Positions 13,117 through 23,700 of a DNA stretch of 64,000 bases are shown in pieces. Source of the stretch: Cyanophora paradoxa (Eukaryota; Glaucocystophyceae; Cyanophorales; Cyanophoraceae). The notes beneath the pieces are model-generated. The model saw only the letters and a list, made by a program, of their open reading frames with translations, searched no databases and was not told where the DNA came from. The position numbers were made by a program, and so were the translations under genes. Location of the stretch: positions 62,001-126,000 of the forward strand of contig QPMI01000657.1 in NCBI GenBank assembly GCA_004431415.1, read 5' to 3'. The first letter of the stretch is position 1; every line of letters begins with the position of its first letter.

Positions 13117-13307
13117 CTAGCGCTTTGCCTTGCGGAGAGGCGCGGCGGCGGCGAGGATGCGCTTGCGGACGCCGAGCTCGGCGACGCCGACCGAGTCGCG
13201 CAGCTCTGCGTCCGACAGGGACGGGAGGAGGACCAGGTCCACGTCGGCGTTCACGAACGCCGGAAGGTACCTGTCGACCCTCGCGTATCGTCCATGTCCA
13301 GGTGTTG
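13117..13307 (-). CDS. 3' exon of a SAM-domain protein
   Basis: Minus-strand exon after a pyrimidine-rich TTTAG acceptor. It reads GRYARVDRYLPAFVNADVDL, then LLPSLSDAELRDSVGV and AELGVRKRILAAAAPL, ending in TAG at 13,117-13,119. This is the second half of a sterile alpha motif (Y-x3-F, L-L-x-L-x-D-x-x-L, G-x-R-x-x-I-L-x-A-I). The first SAM helix may be encoded around 13,330-13,400 (KWAPLREFLQKTDAERFA on the same strand) across a short intron I could not place exactly. SAM domains mediate oligomerisation. The rest of the gene was not found. Confidence 0.55.
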
Positions 13308-13667
13308 CTAAATGGAAAATTTGCGAACCGTTCAGCGTCAGTCTTCTGGAGGAATTCTCGGAGGGGGGCCCACTTGCCGTCTGCGCAGCACGCGGTGTTG
13401 ACGTTGCGTTGCGTTAGATCAAATGTAAAAGTAGATTTAAATGCATATGCATTTACGTGTAGGCATGTTAACTTAAAATCAAAGGTGTGGCGGCCGACGC
13501 CGCGCGCCACCCGGCCCACGAGCCCTGGCATGCATATATATGGCGGCTGGCGGGGTGTCCTAAGGGCGGGTGCCGACGAGGTCCGGCAGGCGTTTATGAG
13601 GTTCCCGCTTCCTGTCAATTGTGATTGCATGCGCAAGAGGGACGACGCGGGGGTTGCAATAAACCGT

Positions 13668-14510
13668 TTACGTATATACGCTTTCGCAGAATATTGCGGC
13701 ATGCGCACCATTGAGTTCCGCGATGTTCACAGCGGGCCGGGGGATCACGGCAGAGGCGGGGCCTGCCACGACGGGACTATTGCCCACCGCGAAAGCGGCC
13801 TGGGGGATGCTCCACGGTTGCAGCTGCGTAGGGGGCTGCTCCGCGTCTTGGGGCCGGACGCGTTCGGTGGCGCCGGATCCGGATCGGACGAGGTGGCGGG
13901 TCGCATACACAAGGTCGGCCCCGACCGCCAAGGAAGCAACAGCGGAGATGACGCACAGCCCGAACGACGCTCCTGGCGTACGCGTCTTGATGTCGAATCT
14001 CATATAAATTGGGGCTATAATGAGACAGAGAACGACGGAAACGACCGCGGCCGCCTGCATGCCCCACGACACAAAGATAACCATGCGAGCGGAGGCCTTT
14101 GCTGCGATGCGGCTACGCGGGAAGAGCAGAGCTGCCGAGTGGGCGAGCTGGAGAAGCGCCAACGCCGCTGAGAGGACTCCGAAGGCAAGGGCTGCTTCCA
14201 GTGCTGCTGCGACGTGGCATAGAGATGATCCTAGCACGCGGCATCCGTCCGCGTACGAGACCGCAGCTTCAGGCAAGTTGACAGATGCCATATCGGAGCG
14301 TTCGGTGCCAATACGCACAATTCTGGAAAGACCGAATCCGTAACGAAATGAAACTTCCACGTTAACGCGTTCGTTCGCATCGAAATCGTCTCTGTATACA
14401 ATTCTTTTCGCGGAAGCCCATTCGGGCAGGCCGACGGCGATAAGGATCAAGATTACATGCACGAAGCTAAGCGTGACGCGAGCCGCTGCGTGCAGGTCGA
14501 AGGCTGGCAT
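13668..14510 (-). CDS. Four-helix membrane protein, claudin/PMP22-like topology
   Basis: Single-exon 280-residue ORF with ATG at 14,508-14,510 and TAA at 13,668-13,670. There are four hydrophobic helices: residues about 12-30 (LSFVHVILILIAVGLPEW), about 106-130 (LEAALAFGVLSAALALLQLA), about 143-168 (ARMVIFVSWGMQAAAVVSVV) and about 183-203 (FGLCVISAVASLAVGADLVY). A large loop after helix 1 carries a conserved-looking G-L-P-E-W start and a pair of cysteines (GCRVLGSSLC), the layout of claudin/PMP22/clarin-type tetraspans. The C-terminal tail is Pro/Gln/Ala-rich and likely cytosolic. Family membership is inferred from topology only. Confidence 0.65.
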   Translation of the reverse strand: MPAFDLHAAARVTLSFVHVILILIAVGLPEWASAKRIVYRDDFDANERVNVEVSFRYGFGLSRIVRIGTERSDMASVNLPEAAVSYADGCRVLGSSLCHVAAALEAALAFGVLSAALALLQLAHSAALLFPRSRIAAKASARMVIFVSWGMQAAAVVSVVLCLIIAPIYMRFDIKTRTPGASFGLCVISAVASLAVGADLVYATRHLVRSGSGATERVRPQDAEQPPTQLQPWSIPQAAFAVGNSPVVAGPASAVIPRPAVNIAELNGAHAAIFCESVYT

Positions 14511-15839
14511 CCTCGCCGCTGCCTCTTACGTATACGTATACGTTTACCAAATGCAGCGGCGCGCGCCGGCTAAAGCTTGCCGCACTGCGGCAGTGCAATT
14601 GCTATAGCTAGCTATATATAGTGGTTTAATAAATAATGTGTTACTAAAAAGGTTATAGTCCTACAGACTCCTACGTATACTCCGAGGCTCGTACGGCACG
14701 TCCTACGTACGCGTATACATGGGGGAAACGTACAGTCCGTGACAGTACTAGTCCTACATGCTACATAGTAGATTAACCCATGTTCCCCTTGGAAGAAAAT
14801 TCCGTTTAGTACTACGGCAGACTCAAACTGCCAGCATTGAGAGCGGTGCGAACAGTCAAAGTCACTGACTGGACTGTGCTCCATGGGTGGTCCAGCCTGG
14901 GCTGCCAACAGTCGTGCCAGCATGTTTGGTAAGTGGGGAACTTGTGAATCGCAGGCCAGTGGTTGAGTTGTCGCTCTCATTGGTATACTCAATTCGATAT
15001 GCACTTGAAGGCTGCCAGTGCTGCCTTGACTCACTGTGGTCACTGAGACAGGCTCCACATGAGAAGGAAAAGTCACTGAGTGATGTATGACTCTGTGACT
15101 TCTTAAAAAAAGTAGCGGCAGCCGCTGCCCTTGCCAGTGAGCTTGGAAGTATGAAGTGGGAAGATCTGCCACAGAGTGGAGTTTTGTGGCTGAAATTGGG
15201 TATCCGGCAGTTCTGTCAATGGAAAGTCCCTTTTTTTCCTTTTTTCTTCCTGAAGTGCTGTGCCTGTTCAGTGCCGATTCAGAACCTGTGTGATTCTGCG
15301 GAAACAAGAAATAATGAACATGTTCGCATGTTGATCAAAAAGCATATGCCATATTCACACTGCACTGTACAGTGTGATATCAGAACCATCAGAAATGGTT
15401 GGACTTTTAACAAGCAACATACAATAAACAAAACAACATGATAAACACCAACAGAAGAAAAATCAAGTTGGGGGGGGGGTGCGGGGGGGCACAGCCCCCC
15501 CGCCAGAAAATAAGCACGAGAAAGTAATTGTTTCTTTTTTGTCGTTGGGTGACACTTGAACTGGTTTTTACTGACCATGATGTAGTATGTTGGACTGTAA
15601 TTGCTTTTTGTTCGCTGAACTGTATAACTTTGGTGTTGGTCCTTTTTTCGTTTCGAAAAAAAATGTCACGCGAATTCCATAAAAAAAGATTTTCAACAAA
15701 AAAACCACGCGGTTTTGAAAAAAAAGATCCGGAAAAAAAACGTCCTTGACCCATCAGGTTGATGCTGGAAGGGAGGCACACTTGTTACCTGAAAGGTTTT
15801 CCTATCTGCCATCAAGCACTCATCCACAGCTGCTGCAGC
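14511..15839. other. Intergenic transition zone, no gene recognised
   Basis: Base composition shifts here from GC-rich host DNA to the more AT-rich block. It contains GTATACGTATACG runs near 14,530, TAGCTAGCTATATATA near 14,600, and A/T homopolymer runs (15,640-15,740). Short open frames show no domain. It probably holds the promoter of the zinc-finger gene and perhaps the left end of a Helitron-like element. Confidence 0.4.
15469..15503. repeat. G-run/C-run hairpin GGGGGGTGCGGGGGGGC-(A)-GCCCCCC
   Basis: A G-tract, TGC, a second G-tract, then GCACAGCCCCCCC gives a stable stem-loop. A close relative lies at 60,790-60,818 with GCGGAGCCCCCC. The two copies bracket the AT-richer block carrying the Helitron genes. 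Confidence 0.7.
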
Positions 15840-18800
15840 ATGGGCAGGAAAACTGGCAAGAAGCATTCTGGCACTGCAGCTACCAGTCAGCCTGCAGAAA
15901 CCAGCAATTTAGAGGAAGTTGAAGCTCCAAATGGAGAGGAGGATTCTGGAAGCCCAGTGCAACAGATTGAAGCAGGAGAAGGTGGACAGCAGGTACATTG
16001 TGATGCTGGAGTCTAAGCGCACCTGAAATCCTGACACGCGCAACGAATTTGCTGACACGCGCGCTGTGCTGCGATCAGGTCGCTGCCGGATGTGAAGAAA
16101 TCGCTCAGGTATTTGCTTTTGTTTTATGTTTGGCCAACAAACAAACAAAACAAACTTCTTAATAATCAAACTGAAACCAATGTCTTACTTGCGCCTGTTT
16201 TTGCAGATGGAACGAATGGAATGTCAAGCCAGAGGCACTGCACATGTACATCTTGTTTTGTGGGATTTTCAGAAATATCCCAATCGTTTCTGAGACATTG
16301 AGTAGTATTGATGGTATAACTATGCACAGGAATCTGGAAACAACCATATTTGCAAATTTTGTGGGAAAGGATATCCTACTCCAAATGCTCTGGGAGGTCA
16401 TGTCAATTTTTGTGTCTTGAGGCCGGGAACCGAAAGTGATGTAAGTGACATGTATTTGTGCTTCGAAACAAAAGCATGACAAGTACGACGCAGGCATCAT
16501 TTGTTTGCAAAATTTGCAATGAAACATTTTCAAACCTTGCTGCTCTTGGAGGACATGCCAGTTATTGCTCGGGAAGCAAGAAACGATCAATGACTGTTTC
16601 GTTTGGACCAGGTGATACTAATATGTGCTCAACTTATGTATGCACCTCTTAAAATTGACACGTATTTCCCAGAAAATTCGGTACTTGACAGCCGGGTGTC
16701 TGATTACACGAAATCGTTTGTCGGTGGCGTCACTTTAGGTGGAATTGGTGGTCTTCCTCCTGGAACAGCTCACCCTTATCCATTTGATGCCCCGAGTTCA
16801 TCATCTGGTAAGACATTCATGACTTTTATCAGTTCATATAAGCTTTTTGTATTATCGTACTGACAACTGGTTTCCAAAGGTGGGCTTCAATTTTCACCAG
16901 CACCGACTTATTCATGTGATGCTGCTAAATCATCATCTGGTAAGAAATGCATTGTTCTTATTATTGTAAATGATAGCTGTTAACATGAAAGAGAAGGCAT
17001 TCCTGCAGCAGATGGTCAGGTACCCAAGTACAAGCGGATGCAGTTGACATTTATGAATGGGAGTACAGGCGAGTTGAAGTGCACATCAAGTGACAAAAAA
17101 GGTGTGTTATTCGTTGTCATTTCAGAAGCAAACCTTTTATTCTGATCACTACTTCTTTTAAACAGGTCATGGTCTTTATTCTGGATCTGAAGCTGGATAC
17201 GTTTTCAAAATCCCAGGTGCATAGTTTGGTTGCATATTGGGCAATGAAATACACAACATACTTAATGTTTTCCCAGAAATCCAGCATTTTAGTTCTTCGG
17301 ATACCAGTCACCAAACAAATTCCCCATTCTCAATGGGATCATCTTCAACAAGCACTCCTCCGCCGCAAACTGTGTACACCCCAATCTCAACTCCGACAAA
17401 ATCAATGCCCCAAGTACCACCAACGAATCAGAAGTCTAGTATTGGCACATCAACCTCAAAACGACAACTGTCTTTTGCATCTCCAGTTTCAAATTCGGTA
17501 ATTTGTTTGCTGTTGTTCTCAATAGACTGCTGTTTCTTACATAAATGGAGTACAGATTGGATCTCCGGCTTCAGGCATGCAATCCGATGCTTCTGCATTG
17601 GATGCTCTCCGTAAGGTGCAAATATATATGTAATATGACATGCATTACATAATAAATTCGAAATATTTCTAAATGGCCGATGGTCAGATATCGGCATCCA
17701 AGCTCAATGTTGTGCCAACGTCTCCGAAAGTCATTGAAACACTTCCTGCTAAGGTAAGACGTTTGTCTCATATTACTACACTTATATTACAATGCTAACA
17801 AACATGTTCGGTTTTAGGGCAGTGTCTATGTTTTCTTGGATGAGCAACAACCGCCAGCAGTATTCAACAAGCAATTTTTGTTCGATCTGCAAGAGAATGC
17901 AAGCGATGAGGACTTCACAAATGCCGTCTTCTACATGACGGACCATTGTTACTCGAAGCATCCAACAAAAACTGTTTTTGACAGGCCAGCAAAAAAGGAT
18001 GCCTATTGGACGGAAGAAAAGTGCCAATCGGAATTTCCTTTGATTGGCATTGTTCCCGCAGGTGAAACATTCATAATTGCTTTGTTTTCCAAGAAATGCA
18101 ATTTATACTATCCGAACAATTTTAGATGACCAAGCATCATCAACATTGATCATGACTGGACCAGCTGCCATCTGTGGATGCCACATTCCTGTACTTTTCC
18201 GAGGCAAAGAAGAACCGAGAACGTGGTTAGTATGTGGAAATGCTGCTGGAGCTGCTAAATGCCAGAAATATCTGCAGCCGAGGAAAATTGATTGTGCCGA
18301 TGCACGAGTATGCTTATTTCATCACTGATTTGTATTTGTCCAACTCTGATGTCCAAACGGCAGACTCGTAACATCCTTCTTTCAGGAAAGTATGCTCAGT
18401 ACTTTCCTAAAAGCAAAGCTGACATGCAGAAGAATTCATACTCACTTTTTGCGGTCAGTAAAAGTTGACTTCATTTGCTTTCTCAAATAAATATTTACAG
18501 AAACATACAGGCTGTTTTGCCTTTTGACGATGAACAGTACAAAGGGAAATGGAGACCGCTTATTCTTCCATCGGTTGAAGTACCGCACCTGGAAAAACAG
18601 CAAAATGATCATGAAGATCTTTTGGGGATTTCATCGTCTCTGTTACCTGCTACTTCTCCTTCAGTTACATCAAGTCTGCAGCCACCATCTGGTACTAGGT
18701 CATCCACTACTTCTTCTTTGGGTGCATCTATCAATCCAAATGATGTTGATATGGTACCTGTTTTCCAATAATCGAATAATTATATGTTTGGAAACCGTAT

Positions 18801-19370
18801 TAACAAACTGTGCTTGCAGACAACTCCACTGCTTTTTGCTTTCCAGAAAATTGGAGACAATATTTTGCACGTCTACCAAGTCGAAAATGCTCTTACAGGT
18901 GAACATATTTTTGAACCTTTGTCTTTTATCTGATTAAACTGTTAATGTTACTTACTTTGCATTCCAGATGCAATGCTAAATTCCGCATTTGCTTCTGGAG
19001 CTGCATGTGTTGCTTACCTTGGAGATGAAGTTCAGCTATATTTGAAAACTGGCCAATTTTACGCTCCTACATCAACTTCCCAGCTTCCGGTGACTATTGC
19101 TTTGTAGAGCATCAAGATTCATGCGCGTAACCAAACTCAATTCAGGCATGTAAAAGTGTTTGCTTCCGCTCAATAGAAAATCAAGATTCCCACATATCTG
19201 TTTCTCTTCCAGATGTAAAACAGGTAACTGGTTTTGTTTTGTTGGTTTTGTAAACTTATATCCACTTTTCAGATTGAGCATGTTCTCACTGAAATTTACG
19301 AGCAAAGCAACACTCAAATGAAAGAATGCCGCTCATATCCACTGCAATCTTCAAGTTTGGTGCGCATTGC
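15840..19370 (+). CDS. Multi-exon C2H2 zinc-finger protein
   Basis: The start is ATG at 15,840 (MGRKTGKKHSGTAATSQPAE). Two exons encode fingers of the L-x-A-L-G-G-H type: ICKFCGKGYPTPNALGGHVN (about 16,335-16,410) and FVCKICNETFSNLAALGGHA (about 16,500-16,560), each followed by a distal Cys. Later exons include a Ser/Thr/Pro-rich linker (17,275-17,500) and an acidic/aromatic segment GSVYVFLDEQQPPAVFNKQF (17,819 on). Further exons lie around 18,125-18,305, 18,500-18,755 and 18,960-19,335. About 12 or more introns of 40-70 bp have GT/AG borders. The last exon may splice into the ERCC4 nuclease exon at about 19,400, making one protein. The fingers suggest DNA binding; the central domain is unknown. 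Confidence 0.6.
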
Positions 19371-19395
19371 TATGATTTTACCGGTAGACAAGTGA

Positions 19396-20106
19396 CTAGT
19401 AGAAATAAGTGTAGATCATCGAGAAAAGAGTATAATTGACACCTTTTCCGACAATTTCCGGACACAAATAATAATAAAAACACTTCCGGTAGGCGATATT
19501 TGTTTTACTATGTGTAGTGACCCAACCCGATACCGCTGGTTAGATTTTGTCATCGAACGCAAACACCCTGTAGATGTTTTCCAATCCTATGTAGATGGTA
19601 GGTTATATTCTCAATTGCGTAGGCTTTATACATTGCCAGCTCGGTTTCTGTTTCTTATTGGACCAGAAAGTAGCCTCATACACAAACCCGAATATCATCA
19701 AACCTTGCGTATAATCAACGAGATAGGAGTGGTTTTCACTGTTCCCTGTGCATTTGCAAACACAGTTTCTGACATCGAACAATTGTGTGTGAGATTGAGG
19801 TCAGTAATGTTATATCCTACATCATGTAGATTGAGATACCAACTTCCCTATAAGTGTCTTCAACAATTGAGCACCATAGATGCAAGAGAATTCAGTGAAG
19901 ATCAACAACTTTTACGTAGCATTCTATATCAACTTCCACAGATAGGAGAGAAAACTTCAACGTGTATTGCTAAAAGCTTTTCCAACGTAGGATCTTTTGT
20001 TCATTTTCTCCAGCATGCGAATGAGGAAAGCATCAAAAAATTTGTAGATCAGGCTCGATTAAAAACTAAAACATTTTACCGCGTCAAAAGCTTTTTTATA
20101 GCGTGA
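19396..20106 (+). CDS. ERCC4/XPF-family nuclease with C-terminal helix-hairpin-helix
   Basis: Open frame with the complete ERCC4 core. ISVDHREKSIIDTF supplies D-x-R-E, IKTLPVGDICF the G-D motif, LDFVIERKHPVDVFQSYVDG the V-I-E-R-K-x3-D signature, and GRLYSQLRRLYTLPARFLFL the Q-x-x-R-L helix and next strand. The C-terminus QLPQIGEKTSTCIAKSFSNV and beyond is a helix-hairpin-helix unit. Proteins of this family (XPF, MUS81, Hef) cut branched DNA. The frame is open upstream of the first ATG (19,510) back to a TGA at 19,393. The D-x-R-E lies before that ATG, so the true 5' end is an intron acceptor (around 19,398 or 19,401), probably joining the zinc-finger gene. The stop is TGA at 20,104-20,106. 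It is distinct from the GC-rich MUS81 at 5-8.6 kb. Confidence 0.82.
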   Translation, partial: LVEISVDHREKSIIDTFSDNFRTQIIIKTLPVGDICFTMCSDPTRYRWLDFVIERKHPVDVFQSYVDGRLYSQLRRLYTLPARFLFLIGPESSLIHKPEYHQTLRIINEIGVVFTVPCAFANTVSDIEQLCVRLRSVMLYPTSCRLRYQLPYKCLQQLSTIDAREFSEDQQLLRSILYQLPQIGEKTSTCIAKSFSNVGSFVHFLQHANEESIKKFVDQARLKTKTFYRVKSFFIA

Positions 20107-20778
20107 TTATCTTACGTACTCTCAGGTTGTATTTGCCAAACATCTTCTTCTTCTATACTTCTTGTGTCTCTTCTGTTTTGCAAATGCATCTGGGGAATCA
20201 AATGTGCGCAATACACTTGTTTTACAAACATAGCAATACATTTGCTAAATTTAAATCCAGATATACCAAATGCCGTCCGACTATCTCGTAAATTTGCAGC
20301 TGGCATGTCAAATTTGCCATTTAATAACAAATTATGCTGGTAAACTGTCAGCTTTCGTTCCTTCTTGTCATCACAACCTCAAACAATTTTCTTGGGCTTG
20401 TTTATTGTGTCCAAAACAGGTATGATGCATTTATCGAACTTGCTTTCCAAATACTCACTATTAAAATTTGTCTCAGAAATTTCAATCATTTGCTTTTCAT
20501 CAAACACGAATCAATAACCACTTCAAGTCGGTCCACGAGGACAACTTCTCATTCGTCCAAGCAGGACAAGAACATGGTTCTTGTCCTCACACTGATCCAA
20601 CCAATATGGAATGCTTGTTCATATGCTGTGCGTCATGCTTCACGAAACATCAAACAAGCTACAATGTCTTTCATACATGGTCAAGCCTTCCATGTGGACA
20701 TGATAGAGAAATGTCTATATGGTCTTGTTCAATTTGCAAGGTAAATAAACTTTCGGGTTTCGTGATTTTTCAACTCAT
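20107..20778 (+). other. Leader region between ERCC4 nuclease and RepHel gene
   Basis: No firm gene. Short open frames (for example 20,468-20,782, with Cys/His-rich HGSCPHTDPTNMECLFICCA and CCASCFTKH) may be a 5' exon of the Helitron protein carrying a zinc-binding N-terminus. This was not confirmed by a unique splice pattern. Confidence 0.35.
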
Positions 20779-23700
20779 TTGATTTCTGCAAAGTCCCAGT
20801 ATGCTACAACGAACAAGTTTAAGATTGCCAATCATTTATCTAATACTTCTCACTTGCATCAACTACATCTTGTTGCTGGAGCACCGTTACCACATTTGTC
20901 TACCCCAGCTGGGATTGACAAACCTCTCCCACCTTGTCCCCAGGAATGTCACTCCTTCTTTCCATTATGGCATTTACACCCAATGCTATTCTCCCAAACT
21001 CTACAGCACCCACTGCCTGGAAGGCAAGGCAAAGCAGCGTACTGTGCCATTCCAGGATGTGTACTTCCTACTTCACTTTGTCCAACAACTTATGATCTCT
21101 GGCCTCCTTATGCCATGTCGCATTGCTGGTCATTCCATTCGCGTCAGATGCACCGTCTACAAAAAGTAACATTTGCTACCTATTACATGAACAGCGATGA
21201 ATCGAATCACATGTGGTGCGACGGCAACGGAGCACCTGAAGTTCGCGCTGCACGAGAAACCTGGAAACTACGTTTCTGGGAAAAGCTCAATCTTCGACCC
21301 CTTCTTCATTGTCACTACGATGGAAAAATGATGTATCCTTCAGAAATCAATTTTGCGTCCCCCGACAAGTTCTCCGATTTTCACAATACCGTCGTTCAAG
21401 CTCCAGGTTTTCTTCTGAACTTTTCCGATACATTTTACAGCTGATTCACTATTGTCGTGCTTCGCGAAGGATCTATTGCTGGTTTTGTTTGCGGCCGATG
21501 CTACAATTATATCAAGAAGAACGAGCTACAATTTTTCAAACCTCTCGAAATTCCATGGGATTATGGGCAACTTCCCGAGTGCATTTCAAGTATGTGTACT
21601 TCTGATACACCCTGTACTAGTTTTGACAAATTATTCTTACTTTATCTCTGTACAGAGCTCAATTTCATTGAACGGTCATACTTGGGAGACGTTCAATTCA
21701 TCAACAAACTCAAGCACAAGGATTGCTTGGGCAATACTTTTGCTTATGCTCACCAAACTGGATTTGGGTTTCCTTCGCTTCGATGTGGTCAGTACGATGG
21801 CCTTACCGGAATTCCCATAATCAGCTCAACGTTGGCATCAAAATATCCTATTCGTCCGGATGCTATTGCAGAAGCTCGTCAAGTTCTTCACAATGTAAGA
21901 TCATCATCTCTTGTGATTCAAGATCTTCTTGCTCGTACTTCTCTTCATTCTCAACCTAAAACGGTTGAAACTGTCATGCAAGAGTACTATAATTGCAATT
22001 CAAGAACATTCAATCAGGTCAGTATGTTAACTCATGAACAATATTCCTTTCTCATCGACTAAATTTCTTTTTTGTAGTCCGACAAGCGTGATATGAAAGT
22101 TATCACTTTAACTTTGTCTTCTGGTCGAACAGTCAGTGTATCAGTTCCTTTAGTGACACCCACTACACCTCTTCATGAATTACCAAAAAATCACGTCATT
22201 GTTCCTTCAGAATATATAACCAATGCTGAGGAATGTGGATTGTTATCGACATCTGCACCATACCATCCTGAAATTGGGGATTTGGACGGACGGTACCCAC
22301 GTGATGTCCTACTTGCATTCGAACAGCGAAATGGTATTCCTTTGCAATATCGAGACCTTGGCCGGTTGGAGTACGAAATATTTCCATACTTATTCTTCAA
22401 TGGACTTGGTATTTACAATGGAACGACAACGTTCCGTGAACATCTTAAAATTCTCTTGCTTGGCTTTGAAAGCCGATTTCGTAATTGCTTCCAGTTCATT
22501 GGTACTGGAAGCTCAATTCTAGACGAACAAGTAAGTGTTTTTTGTTTTCGACATCGTGAAACAAACGTAATTTTTCCGTTCCATCAGAAACTTTGGGGTA
22601 TGCCAATGAGAAAAGTACTGTCAGCTTTTCAGCTTGGAGACAAGAACACACTGGTAAACTCAACTACATTCATAAACCAATCTTTAACAGGTGACGTTCG
22701 TTACAAACAAGGCCCATCAATTTCAATTTCTGCACCAGCTCGTGGAAGTGTACAGCAGAAACTCAGCCACCGATATGATATCTACGCAATTGTTCGAGAA
22801 CATGGACCCCCTCGCTACTTCTTTACCTACTCGTTGAGTCACATATGGCAATTTTGGAAGAACTTGACAAAAGAAGAACTTCGATTTCGCCCTGTGGAAA
22901 CGATAGAAGGCTTTCGTCACTTCCAAAAATACATTCAAGAAGGACTTTTCGGAAGCAAGCATGCTGTTTTCCGGAATTTCAGCCATTACTACATGATTAC
23001 AGAGTACCAGAAACGTGGTTTGCCTCACATTCACATGCTGATTTGGATGAAGCCAGGTACATTTTAACATCAATACATATTTGAAAAAGTTCTCATCCTA
23101 TACATACTCTCATTACAGGATCTCCATCTGTACCTATTACAGCATGTATGGATGACTTTACCGAACGAGTACGTGAACGTGTTATTCGACGATTCAACAT
23201 ACATGTCTGCAATCCCCAATACTGTCAAGAAAAAGGTTCAGAAGTAGTTTTTCAAGGAAGGTTACATTTTGTGCTTATTGTTTATCTCAAGGTCAATGCC
23301 GCTTCCATTATCCCCAAGATTTGCACATTCATGGAAAAGACTGCTCGGATCCAGCAAACTGTTGCATTCCGGAACGACGCACAGAGATCGACCGCTACGT
23401 TGTGCCTACAAATAATGATCTTGCAGCATTTATTCCTTCGAACCAGTGCCTTATTGACCTTGGACTGGATGTTGCCAAAGCAATGGAATTCGTCTACAAG
23501 TATCTGTCCAAGTACGTATCAAAGCCAGAACCATCTGAAAATAACGACATGACTAAAGACTTTATGTCATCACTTCACGAGGCTATCACCGGAACAGATG
23601 ACAAAGAGGTCTGTCGTCTATACGTATGCAATTTCATTTCAATCTTCTCATCATAAACAGAATGATACACAAGTTCATCCAAAATCAAATACCACTGAAT

